A stretch of 47,155 nt of DNA, taken from Halomicronema sp. CCY15110. GTDB taxonomy: Bacteria > Cyanobacteriota > Cyanobacteriia > Phormidesmidales > Phormidesmidaceae. The notes under the pieces are model-generated. The model saw nothing but the letters and a program-made list of their open reading frames with translations, made no database searches and was not told the DNA's origin. Shown here in pieces: positions 34,994 through 42,848 of this stretch (its first letter is position 1; each line of letters opens with the position of its first letter). The stretch is taken from NCBI RefSeq assembly GCF_016888165.1, contig NZ_JACSWC010000410.1:1-47155 (forward strand). The letters are read 5' to 3'. The translations under genes were made by a program, and so were the position numbers.

Positions 34994-35014
34994 TTATGGT
35001 CATTTTAACCATAA
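34994..35014. promoter_or_regulatory. Perfect 21-bp palindrome, candidate NrtR operator
   Basis: Arms TTATGGT (34994-35000) and ACCATAA (35008-35014) flank a 7-nt centre (cattttа-type, AT-rich). The whole 21 bp is palindromic apart from the centre. It lies 17 nt upstream of the pncB start codon on the minus strand, in front of the operon that encodes NrtR. Known NrtR operators are palindromes of about this length. Confidence 0.65.
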
Positions 35015-35280
35015 ATATTCGAGATGTCTCGTGAAATGACTACAGCGTTTATGAAGATTTCATGGCCTTAAGGTTGCTCAAGATCTGTCAGAGTTGCTTT
35101 CCAGGATGGCTTGTCAGGTTTGCGGATGGGGTGGGGATGGGGCTCGATACCAATTGTATGAGAGGGGGGATCGCTGCCAGCGTCGTACTATTAGTCAGCC
35201 TAATTTTGGTGAAAACCAATATTTTCCCTTGGAATGAGATTCCCTAACAGGGCTATGCTGAAGAGTGGAAACCTGTTGCT

Positions 35281-36171
35281 ATGACTATGGAAACGCGCGA
35301 TCTGCCCCGCCCTGAACCGACCTGGAAAGCTGTCCTGCGGCTGATGCGTTGGGATAAGCCTACCGGGCGACTGATCTTAATGGTGCCAGCCTTGTGGTCG
35401 TTGTTTCTGGCGGCTCGCGGCCTGCCGCCGGTGGGGCTACTGGGGGTGATCATCGTCGGGAGTTTGGTGACCAGTGCCGCTGGCTGTGTAGTCAACGACC
35501 TGTGGGATCGCGACATTGATCCTCAGGTGCAGCGCACCAAAGCCCGACCGCTGGCCGCCAAGGCGTTGTCGGTTTGGGTCGCCCTCGCCCTCGCGGTCAT
35601 CATGTTTCTCTGTGCCTATGGCCTCACGGTTTACCTCAATCCGTTGAGCTTTGCGCTTTGTGTGGCGGCAGTGCCCGTGATTGTGCTGTATCCTCTGGCG
35701 AAGCGGGTGTTTCCGGTGCCGCAGTTGGTGCTGGCGATCGCGTGGGGCTTTGCGGTGCTGATTCCCTGGGCGGCGGTGACGGGCACGTTGGAACTGGCGA
35801 CCTGGCTACTGTGGGCGGCGGTGATTTTTTGGACGCTGGGGTTCGATACGGTGTACGCGATTCCCGATCGGCAGTTTGATCAGCAACTGGGCATCAACTC
35901 CAGCGCCATCTTTTTTGGCCAGCGGACACCCCTCGTCGTCACGCTCTTTTTCGTCGCCACGGCGGTACTCCTCGCGGCCGTCGGCCTGGTGATGTCGTTG
36001 GGCTGGCCCTTTTGGCTGACGTGGGTGGGGGCGATCGCGGTCTGGTCGCGTGAGGGCTACTTGCTGGGTTTTTACAACCCACCGCCGTCTTTGTACGGCA
36101 AGATCTTTCGCCAAAATGTATGGCTCGGTTTCATCTTGCTGGCCGGCATGATTGGGGGCTGCTTCACTTAG
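35281..36171 (+). CDS. ubiA: UbiA-family 4-hydroxybenzoate polyprenyltransferase (plastoquinone pathway)
   Basis: This 296-residue multi-helix membrane enzyme attaches a solanesyl-type chain to 4-hydroxybenzoate in cyanobacterial plastoquinone synthesis. The two Asp-rich, Mg-diphosphate-binding loops are intact: VVNDLWDRDID (near 76-86) and GFDTVYAIPDRQFD. About eight hydrophobic segments are visible. It resembles Synechocystis Slr0926. The start MTMETRD is in frame with a second ATG two codons later. It diverges from pncB, and the 304-nt spacer contains the candidate NrtR site on the pncB side. Confidence 0.92.
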   Translation: MTMETRDLPRPEPTWKAVLRLMRWDKPTGRLILMVPALWSLFLAARGLPPVGLLGVIIVGSLVTSAAGCVVNDLWDRDIDPQVQRTKARPLAAKALSVWVALALAVIMFLCAYGLTVYLNPLSFALCVAAVPVIVLYPLAKRVFPVPQLVLAIAWGFAVLIPWAAVTGTLELATWLLWAAVIFWTLGFDTVYAIPDRQFDQQLGINSSAIFFGQRTPLVVTLFFVATAVLLAAVGLVMSLGWPFWLTWVGAIAVWSREGYLLGFYNPPPSLYGKIFRQNVWLGFILLAGMIGGCFT

Positions 36172-36211
36172 TTGATCGCTGGCATGCGGGACGATTTAGT
36201 CTGGACCTTGC

Positions 36212-37813
36212 TTAATCTTCGACCACAAATTCCATCAGCCGCCCTTGGGGACTGCCGAAGCGCAAGCGATCGCCCGATTGCAGACAGACTTCAGTGCGGT
36301 GGAGCTGTTGCCAGGTGCCCTGTTGTTCACAAAACGTGCCGTAGCGCGAGTCGTCACGCAAATAGTAAGCCACCGACTGCATGGCACTGGAGTTGTTCGT
36401 CTGGCGACAAAAGATTTCGGCATGGTGACCCGATACCCACGGCTCGGGGATGACGAGGTCGTTTTCGGGACGGCGACCAATACGGAGCATCCCGCCGTAG
36501 AGATACCAGGCTAAATGGGGATCATCAACGGCGCGAATGACCGCCATGGGATTGTTGGGGCAGGCATCGCCAGGGAGGCGGGTAATGTCCATCTCTTGGT
36601 CGGCGAGTACCTGACTATCAAAATCGGGGTGCCGATACAATACCGGCAACGTCCAGGCGGGCTGATTGAATTTGTACAGGGTGAGCAGTTGCTGGCGGGC
36701 GATCGCCACGGCCCGATCAACCGGATTGCGCTCCGTCAGCGCCTGGGCAAAGACCTGGATAAAGCTCAGGGCTTCTTCATCGGCAATGGCGTCACGCATG
36801 GCAATGACCGCCGGCACCCCGTGGTGCAACAACACTTCCGCCAAACTGCTGCGGGGAATCGGTCGCTGGTCTTGCTGATCGGGCCGCGCCCCCCAGCAGG
36901 TGTTAAACACGGCCAACTTCACTTGATTGAGCAGCAGCAGTTGGGCCAGTTCGGTACCATTCAGGGTCGATTCAGCTTGTAGGTAGATCAGGCCGCCATC
37001 GGGAGCGGGCACACCGTGACCGGCGTAGAAAAAGACATTGTATTCGCCGCGATCGATCGCCTTGATCAGTTCGCTGGCTCGCGGTCGCACCAGCACGTCA
37101 ACCTGGCAAGGCGCACCGGTGCGGACACTCAGACCAGACGTACTCTCCCCGGTTAAAACCCGCTTGAGTAGTTGGGCTTCGGCTTCGAGCTGGAGAGTGT
37201 CGGCGGCTTCGCGATCGCCGGGCACATCCGGTTCTCCCAGCACCAGCAACACTTTGAGGTGCTGATCCAGCCGAATCGCCGCCAGGGGATCGACATCGCT
37301 TGTAGTGCGGCTAAAGCGGACATATTCGTTTAACGACATGGCTTGGCGGCCGGGCTGGGGCTGCATGATTTCCCACGGTAGGCCGATCAGGTCAGGGTCA
37401 CGAATGTCGAGACACAGCGATAGGGGATTGCCCTGCCCCATGGCAATGCCCAAACTTTGGTCAAGGCTGCCTTTAATCGCACCGTCAAACAGCCACTGCC
37501 ACAGTTTGACGCCGAGGGTTTGCATCAAGCGACCCGAGTAGCCTTGCGCCTTGCCATCGGGGGACTTGAGCAGCTCGGGCGTGACCATTTGCGGCACATA
37601 GGATGCGGGGACATGGGGCACCGGCGGCAAGCCCCGCAGCGAGAAGAGTTCGAGCCAGCTTTGCCACAGTTGGTTGAGCTCGTCAGACCAGGGGCGATCG
37701 TGGTGGACGTAGCCACCAGGGTAAGGGGCTTCGACCACCCAAATTGCGTAGTGGGGGGTGGTGGCATTCGCCAGACGCTCGATGGCAATACGCAGACGGA
37801 TAGGCTCTGACAT
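36212..37813 (-). CDS. CHAT-domain caspase-like protein with C-terminal FHA domain
   Basis: This 533-residue cytoplasmic protein lacks a signal peptide or membrane helix. Residues ~185-400 form a CHAT domain (caspase HetF-associated) with the catalytic dyad His266 (FFYAGHG) and Cys306 (AVFNTCWGA). The domain end AWTLPVLYRHPDF is also typical. Residues ~440-530 are an FHA phosphothreonine-binding domain: LRIGRRPENDLVI, VSGHHAEIFC and YGTFCEQQG. The usual Asn of N-G-T-F is Tyr491, so phosphopeptide binding may be altered. The N-terminal ~180 residues are unassigned (PWEIMQP is common in CHAT proteins). The PP2C gene lies 97 nt upstream on the same strand, so the two are probably co-transcribed. 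Confidence 0.88.
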   Translation of the reverse strand: MSEPIRLRIAIERLANATTPHYAIWVVEAPYPGGYVHHDRPWSDELNQLWQSWLELFSLRGLPPVPHVPASYVPQMVTPELLKSPDGKAQGYSGRLMQTLGVKLWQWLFDGAIKGSLDQSLGIAMGQGNPLSLCLDIRDPDLIGLPWEIMQPQPGRQAMSLNEYVRFSRTTSDVDPLAAIRLDQHLKVLLVLGEPDVPGDREAADTLQLEAEAQLLKRVLTGESTSGLSVRTGAPCQVDVLVRPRASELIKAIDRGEYNVFFYAGHGVPAPDGGLIYLQAESTLNGTELAQLLLLNQVKLAVFNTCWGARPDQQDQRPIPRSSLAEVLLHHGVPAVIAMRDAIADEEALSFIQVFAQALTERNPVDRAVAIARQQLLTLYKFNQPAWTLPVLYRHPDFDSQVLADQEMDITRLPGDACPNNPMAVIRAVDDPHLAWYLYGGMLRIGRRPENDLVIPEPWVSGHHAEIFCRQTNNSSAMQSVAYYLRDDSRYGTFCEQQGTWQQLHRTEVCLQSGDRLRFGSPQGRLMEFVVED

Positions 37814-37910
37814 CGAAAATCATGAGGGAGAAAACAGACGCGAAAAGCGGTAGATCGGCATGCCCTGATCAAGCATCACTGGCGAGGGCCGACCAGCGTA
37901 GCCCGGATCG

Positions 37911-40151
37911 TTAGTCAGTACACAATCCCTGCTGAGGGCTAGATGTGTCAAGTAAGGGGGCCGCAAAGGTGGCGACATCGCCTTGCAGAACCCAGCCCTC
38001 ATCTCCTGGCATCGCGATCGGCCAGAGGAGAGCGGGGCGACCCCCCTCTAGGGCCGGTGGTAACGGCGCTTCGGAGCCTACGGTCGGGTTTGCCGTCGGG
38101 GTAGAACAGACTTGCAGACGCACCCATAACTCGCCAGCAGGCGTTTGTTGACGACTCCGCACCCGCACCACCGTCTGGGCAATCAGCAGCCGTTTGGGCG
38201 GATCGACTGCACTGGGGGCATCGGCGGCGGGAGGGGCCGGGGTCGTCATCAAGGTGGCCGCAGCGGTGGGGTCCGACAAAGTTTTGATTTGCAGATAATC
38301 GCCCACAGCCAGGTCAGCGATCGCGGTCGACCCGGTGGGTGGCTCAGCGGATGGCGAAAGGGTAGAGCCGCTAGGGGGCGCTGAGTCCTCCAAGGGGGCC
38401 GGGGCTCGGCGTTGCCACCATTGCCACCCGAGGGCAGCGATAATGCCGACCCCAGCGGCCACAAGCACACTGACAATGATTAGCGGCCATCGGTTTTTCG
38501 GCTGGGCTGGAGGGGGGGGGACGGGGCGCAGGGTCGTGGGAGCCGCTGCCGGGGGGCGAGCCGTGACCAGGGGCGCAGTGACATCGGGGGCGGCTTGCCG
38601 GAGCCCCTCCACCAGTTGCACCGGCACGGGGGCCACCGCCCCTCCGACTTGAGGACTCACCCGCAACAGCCCCACGGTGACGTTGTCATGGCCATTGTGG
38701 GTATTGGCTAAGGTGACCAGCCGTTGGGTCGCCTGCCCCACGTCGCGATCGCCCACCAACACGGGGTGTAGTTCCGCCGCCCAGAGCTGATCGACCAAGT
38801 CGTAATCACTGAGGCCATCGGAACAGAGCACAATCAAACTGTCGGCAGCGATCGCAAACAGCTGCACGGTGGGGTGCAGATGCGGGGTCGGGGCCATGCC
38901 CAGGGCTTGCACCAAGGCCCCCGCACCGGGATGCTGTAACGCTTCGGCATAGAGCCGCAGGCCCAGGCGCGTATCGCGCACGGCAATGTCATCATCCAGG
39001 GTGAGCTGGCGGCAATTGTGCGATCGCACCCGGTAAGCCCGACTATCGCCCAAATGTGCGACATACAGACAACCGTCGTACACCAGCGCCAGGACGATGG
39101 TGGTGCCCATGCGGCCCCGCTCGCGCTTGTGATCGGCATCGTTGCGCTGAGCGATCGCTTCATTCGCCCTCAACAGAGCCTGTTTCAGCGTCAGCACGAG
39201 GTCGGCGTGGGGCACGCCATTACGCACTAGCAACGGCTGGAGGGCTTGGGTGACTTCCGCGATCGCCGTTTGGGACGCAATGTTGCCGCCTTCATGGCCG
39301 CCGATCCCATCGCAAACCACTAATAATGGCGCTGGGGTGAGTTGATGGCTGGTCTCCGTCATCAGCTGCACAGTTTGCGCGGTGCCGCTGGCCGGAAAAC
39401 AGGCGTCTTCATTGCGGTTGCGGGTTGGCCCCTGATCCGACTGCACCGCCCATTGCACCTGGCAGGGCTGCTGGGCCGATTGCTGTTGCAGCGCCTGCGC
39501 AAGGGAATTCACCAGGCCCCCGACTTGGCCCTGCCCCGCGACCAACTGCTGAGTTAACCGAGTCAAATAGTCGCGGATAGTTGGCGCGGCCTGGTTGACT
39601 AAGCCCTGCCAGTGTTGGCCTAAATCCTTTAAATCGAGCGGTGACGGATCAACAGTCACCATCAACAGCCGCACATCCTCACCATCGACCCGCACGAGGT
39701 CGGCAGCAAGCAGGCAATGGGCGACTCGCTGATCCAGACACGGTTGCCAAAGTTGGGCCAACTGCCAGAGCCACGACAACTGCTCGATGGCAGAAGCTTG
39801 GGGCCATGATTCAGTCAGCGCGGGTAATAAGTCAGGAGGGGCGTCGGCGTGGAGCTGTCCCCGCAGTGGCACCTCGTCAAGCAGCAACAACGGCTGGCCT
39901 TCAGCCTGTGACACCTGGGTGACAGGCCGAGGCATCGCCGTCAAATAAGGCGACAACACTAAATACGGCATGGCCGCCGCAGGAACGTCAGCTAAAGCAG
40001 GCGGCGGCAACTGGGGTTGCGTATCGCGCACGAGGGGAAAGCGAATGACCTGATAGCGCTGCGCCAAATAGCTGCCCGCTGGCAAGGGTGCGGCCACGGT
40101 GCCCTGTGCCCAGAGATAGCGCTGTATCGGTGGCAACTGCGAATTCGGCAT
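37911..40151 (-). CDS. Membrane-anchored PP2C protein phosphatase with kinase-like N-terminal region
   Basis: This 746-residue protein has a PP2C domain (~232-498) with all metal motifs: RNRNED (244-249), VCDGIGGHEGG (279-289), MGTTIV (348-353), LGDSRAYR (367-374), CSDGLSDY and GHDNVTV. It should dephosphorylate Ser/Thr residues. The N-terminal ~225 residues resemble a degenerate protein-kinase fold (GSYLAQRYQVI, LLLDEVP, a late LLAADLVRVDGE), an inference by eye only. A Pro-rich linker leads to one membrane helix (555-578), then ~165 residues that would be extracytoplasmic. It lies just upstream of the CHAT-FHA gene on the same strand. Confidence 0.9.
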   Translation of the reverse strand: MPNSQLPPIQRYLWAQGTVAAPLPAGSYLAQRYQVIRFPLVRDTQPQLPPPALADVPAAAMPYLVLSPYLTAMPRPVTQVSQAEGQPLLLLDEVPLRGQLHADAPPDLLPALTESWPQASAIEQLSWLWQLAQLWQPCLDQRVAHCLLAADLVRVDGEDVRLLMVTVDPSPLDLKDLGQHWQGLVNQAAPTIRDYLTRLTQQLVAGQGQVGGLVNSLAQALQQQSAQQPCQVQWAVQSDQGPTRNRNEDACFPASGTAQTVQLMTETSHQLTPAPLLVVCDGIGGHEGGNIASQTAIAEVTQALQPLLVRNGVPHADLVLTLKQALLRANEAIAQRNDADHKRERGRMGTTIVLALVYDGCLYVAHLGDSRAYRVRSHNCRQLTLDDDIAVRDTRLGLRLYAEALQHPGAGALVQALGMAPTPHLHPTVQLFAIAADSLIVLCSDGLSDYDLVDQLWAAELHPVLVGDRDVGQATQRLVTLANTHNGHDNVTVGLLRVSPQVGGAVAPVPVQLVEGLRQAAPDVTAPLVTARPPAAAPTTLRPVPPPPAQPKNRWPLIIVSVLVAAGVGIIAALGWQWWQRRAPAPLEDSAPPSGSTLSPSAEPPTGSTAIADLAVGDYLQIKTLSDPTAAATLMTTPAPPAADAPSAVDPPKRLLIAQTVVRVRSRQQTPAGELWVRLQVCSTPTANPTVGSEAPLPPALEGGRPALLWPIAMPGDEGWVLQGDVATFAAPLLDTSSPQQGLCTD

Positions 40152-40259
40152 AGGGGGCGATCGCCTCGCTCATCGGTCAGGCCGAGCAGAGCCCCATGCC
40201 CCACTCAAGCTACGAAATTATGCCACACCCTCTCCAGCTGGCTGAGGAAAACTCCCGGT

Positions 40260-40601
40260 TTACCCTTCGGTTTCGCTCACCACGCGGGGCAGCCCCATGC
40301 TGTAGTTCAGCGCGCGGGTTTTCAGGTTATAGCTAATTTCACCCGCCTGTAGCTGCTCTTTAACGAAGTGTTCGAGGTCAGAGCCAATGCGACGCAGGTT
40401 GTAGTCCGTGAGTTCGCAGTTACCGGCAGCGGCGACCAAGCGATCGAACTCCGCGTTGACTTTTTTCAGGGCTTCATCGCTCCAGAGGAACTCATTGTCG
40501 GGGTCAATATCCAAAGTCAGCACCGAGTCGCTGGGTACTAACTCTTCGTCAACGACTTCAGCGGCATAAATCAAAACATGACGAGTGGTTGATTTCAACA
40601 T
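40260..40601 (-). CDS. ndhM: NAD(P)H-quinone oxidoreductase subunit M (NDH-1)
   Basis: NdhM is an oxyphotosynthesis-specific subunit of the hydrophilic arm of the thylakoid NDH-1 complex, used in cyclic electron flow and respiration. The 113-residue protein has the conserved start MLKSTTRHVLIYAAEV. Further conserved blocks are SVLTLDIDPDNEFLW, DYNLRRIGSDLEHFVKEQL and GEISYNLKTRALNYSMGLPR. Its length is standard. It is alone, 108 nt upstream of the PP2C gene on the same strand, with an intervening gap that gives no clear terminator. Confidence 0.95.
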   Translation of the reverse strand: MLKSTTRHVLIYAAEVVDEELVPSDSVLTLDIDPDNEFLWSDEALKKVNAEFDRLVAAAGNCELTDYNLRRIGSDLEHFVKEQLQAGEISYNLKTRALNYSMGLPRVVSETEG

Positions 40602-40866
40602 GAGCTCTTACAGTTCAAAAATAGTCGGCTAACCTGTTGTCATTGTAAAGGCAGGGCGATCGCTCGTCGGATCGAGATCTCATAGAGATTCATGAGGGCA
40701 GCCATAATCTTGTCCCCCACCCGGCGGCGATGCCCGATCCAACGCCGAATCACCCGTCCGGATCGGGCCAGTCCAGCCCTCGCATTGAGCACCGGGATGG
40801 TTAACCGACGGGGTTCTCCTTCACAATGGGAGAGTTGCCCCCTGCTGCTGAGTTTTGAGAACTGCC

Positions 40867-42093
40867 ATGTCCCATCCCCTAGCCCCCATTCTTAACCGAG
40901 CCTTAGACGGCGGCGATGTGACTCCCGATGAGGGCCTGGCTTTGTTATGCACGGCTGACCCGGTGGCGATCGCGGCCATTCAGGCGACGGCCGATACCTT
41001 GCGACAACGGCAAGCGGGCGACACCGTGACCTATGTGGTGAATCGCAACCTCAACTTCACCAACATTTGCGAACAGCACTGTAGTTTTTGCGCCTTTCGT
41101 CGCGACGATGGCGAAGACGGAGCCTTTTGGGTGGACTGGGGAGCCATGGCCGAAAAAGCCGCCGATGCGGTAACCCAGGGCGCGACGGAGATTTGTATGC
41201 AGGGGGGCTTAAATCCCGCCGCCAAAGTCAACGGCAGTAGCCTGCAATATTACATTCAACTCATTCGCAACATTAAAGATCCGTGGCCGCAGTTGCACCT
41301 CCATGCCTTTTCGCCCCAAGAGATCCAGTTCATCGCCCGCGAAGATGGCCGGAGCTATGCCGAGGTGATTACAGCGCTGCAAGCGGCTGGTGTGGGATCG
41401 CTGCCGGGTACAGCGGCGGAGGTGCTGGATGATGCGGTGCGGCGGGTATTGTGCCCGGAAAAAATTGACAGCGAGACCTGGCTTGAAATTGTCGGGTTGG
41501 CTCATCAATTGGGCCTATCGACCACCAGCACGATGTTGTGTGGGCACATCGAAACACCCGCCCAGCAAATCACCCATTTTGAGCAACTGCGGCAGCTCCA
41601 GCAGCAGGCGATCGCCCAAGCCAAGCCCGCCCGCATCACCGAATTCATCTTGCTGCCCTTTGTCGGCGAGGCGGCCCCCAAACCCCTGCGACGACGGGTG
41701 GGACGCGACCAGCCCGTGCTGCGCGACGTGTTGCATCTGACGGCGGTGTCGCGCATTTATCTGGGCAACTGGATTCCCAATCATCAGCCGAGCTGGGTCA
41801 AGCTGGGGCTGTCTGGCGCAATTGACGCTCTGCAGTGGGGCTGCAACGACATTGGCGGCACCCTGATGGAAGAGCACATTACCACCATGGCGGGGGCCAA
41901 AGGCGGCACCTGTATGACGGTGAACGACTTGCAAGGGGCGATCGCGTCGATCAATCGGCCCCATCAACAGCGCGACACCCTTTATCGCCCCGTCGATGCT
42001 GGCCTGTCCGCTGCCCCAGGGATTGGCGTGTCGGCCTCAATGGGGAATAGCGTGCCCGCGCGACAGTCCCGCAGCCATAAGCGCACAGCTTGA
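40867..42093 (+). CDS. cofH: FO synthase subunit CofH (5-amino-6-(D-ribitylamino)uracil-tyrosine transferase)
   Basis: CofH is a radical-SAM enzyme that joins a tyrosine-derived fragment to a riboflavin precursor. With CofG it makes FO, the 8-hydroxy-5-deazaflavin antenna of cyanobacterial photolyases. The 408-residue protein has the SAM cluster motif C68-x3-C72-x2-C75 ([11 protein letters not shown]), [19 protein letters not shown], and the late [15 protein letters not shown]-type block ([17 protein letters not shown]). A TTG four codons upstream is an alternative start. The last ~37 codons overlap, on the opposite strand, the end of the next gene. cofG is not in the window. Confidence 0.94.
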   Translation: MSHPLAPILNRALDGGDVTPDEGLALLCTADPVAIAAIQATADTLRQRQAGDTVTYVVNRNLNFTNICEQHCSFCAFRRDDGEDGAFWVDWGAMAEKAADAVTQGATEICMQGGLNPAAKVNGSSLQYYIQLIRNIKDPWPQLHLHAFSPQEIQFIAREDGRSYAEVITALQAAGVGSLPGTAAEVLDDAVRRVLCPEKIDSETWLEIVGLAHQLGLSTTSTMLCGHIETPAQQITHFEQLRQLQQQAIAQAKPARITEFILLPFVGEAAPKPLRRRVGRDQPVLRDVLHLTAVSRIYLGNWIPNHQPSWVKLGLSGAIDALQWGCNDIGGTLMEEHITTMAGAKGGTCMTVNDLQGAIASINRPHQQRDTLYRPVDAGLSAAPGIGVSASMGNSVPARQSRSHKRTA

Positions 42094-42644
42094 CCCATAA
42101 TGCCGTCGCTGCTCTCTTGCGGCGGCGTAGGCGGTCGGCTGGGCTGATCCGCTGCCGCCAAGCGGGAAAACATCAGCGTTAGCCGCCAGCCCTCTGCCGT
42201 GGGCACTAAAAACAACCAGTGATACTGTTCCTGCCGGATCGTCTCGTCGTCGAGATAGCGGCGCTCCAAGGTGGTGAAAAAGACTTGTTGCGTAGCGTCG
42301 TCAGCGACGGGTTCAAACGCCAAGGTTTCCAACGGTAAGGGCTCAAATTCGGCGCGGCCCGCCAGCAGCATCGTGCCAAACTGGGTGTCGTCGGGGGTGG
42401 TGCCCAGGGTGCGCCGAGCGACGCGATTGGCATAACTGGGCAAGTCGCGCAGCAGCCCAGTGGTCAAGGTTTCCACGTTTTGGGGGCACACCATGGGCGG
42501 ACGTAAAAAGGGCTCGATCGCGGCGGCGTTGGCCCAACTTGGGGCAGCGGCGATCGCCCCCATCGCCAGACTCAGCCCGCCGCTCAGGATTAACCGGAGC
42601 GCTACCATGCGATTGTGGGGTTTGGTTATCAACATCGACCTCAT
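41982..42644 (-). CDS. Secreted or periplasmic protein of unknown function
   Basis: This 220-residue protein has a hydrophobic N-terminal segment ([20 protein letters not shown], predicted cleavage after SWA). The mature part contains [33 protein letters not shown], a beta-rich middle ([44 protein letters not shown]), and WLRDCRAG near the end. I have an impression of a cyanobacterial conserved protein of this pattern but cannot name it. ATG codons at 42644, 42635 and 42608 are all possible; GAGG lies just before the one at 42635. Its last 112 bp overlap the 3' end of cofH. Confidence 0.7.
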   Translation of the reverse strand: MRSMLITKPHNRMVALRLILSGGLSLAMGAIAAAPSWANAAAIEPFLRPPMVCPQNVETLTTGLLRDLPSYANRVARRTLGTTPDDTQFGTMLLAGRAEFEPLPLETLAFEPVADDATQQVFFTTLERRYLDDETIRQEQYHWLFLVPTAEGWRLTLMFSRLAAADQPSRPPTPPQESSDGIMGQAVRLWLRDCRAGTLFPIEADTPIPGAADRPASTGR

Positions 42645-42848
42645 GGGCGCGGCAGGGCTTGAGCAACCGTTCTCTGGGCTTAACCTATCTTAGGGCGATC
42701 GCAAATACCAGCCCTGCACTACGACAGATTGCAACGTTGGGCACTCGAAATCTCATATCCTTAGTATCCTTATCAAAAATCCAGTGTGGAATGTCAGGCT
42801 AAGGCAGTCCCAGGTTGAATCGGCGGCTCATCGGTGAGGAGTTTGGGA

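Noticed and set aside
35062-35247. 61-codon plus-strand frame with a hydrophobic end before ubiA
   Set aside because: Short, no ribosome site, and it runs through the probable promoter region between pncB and ubiA.
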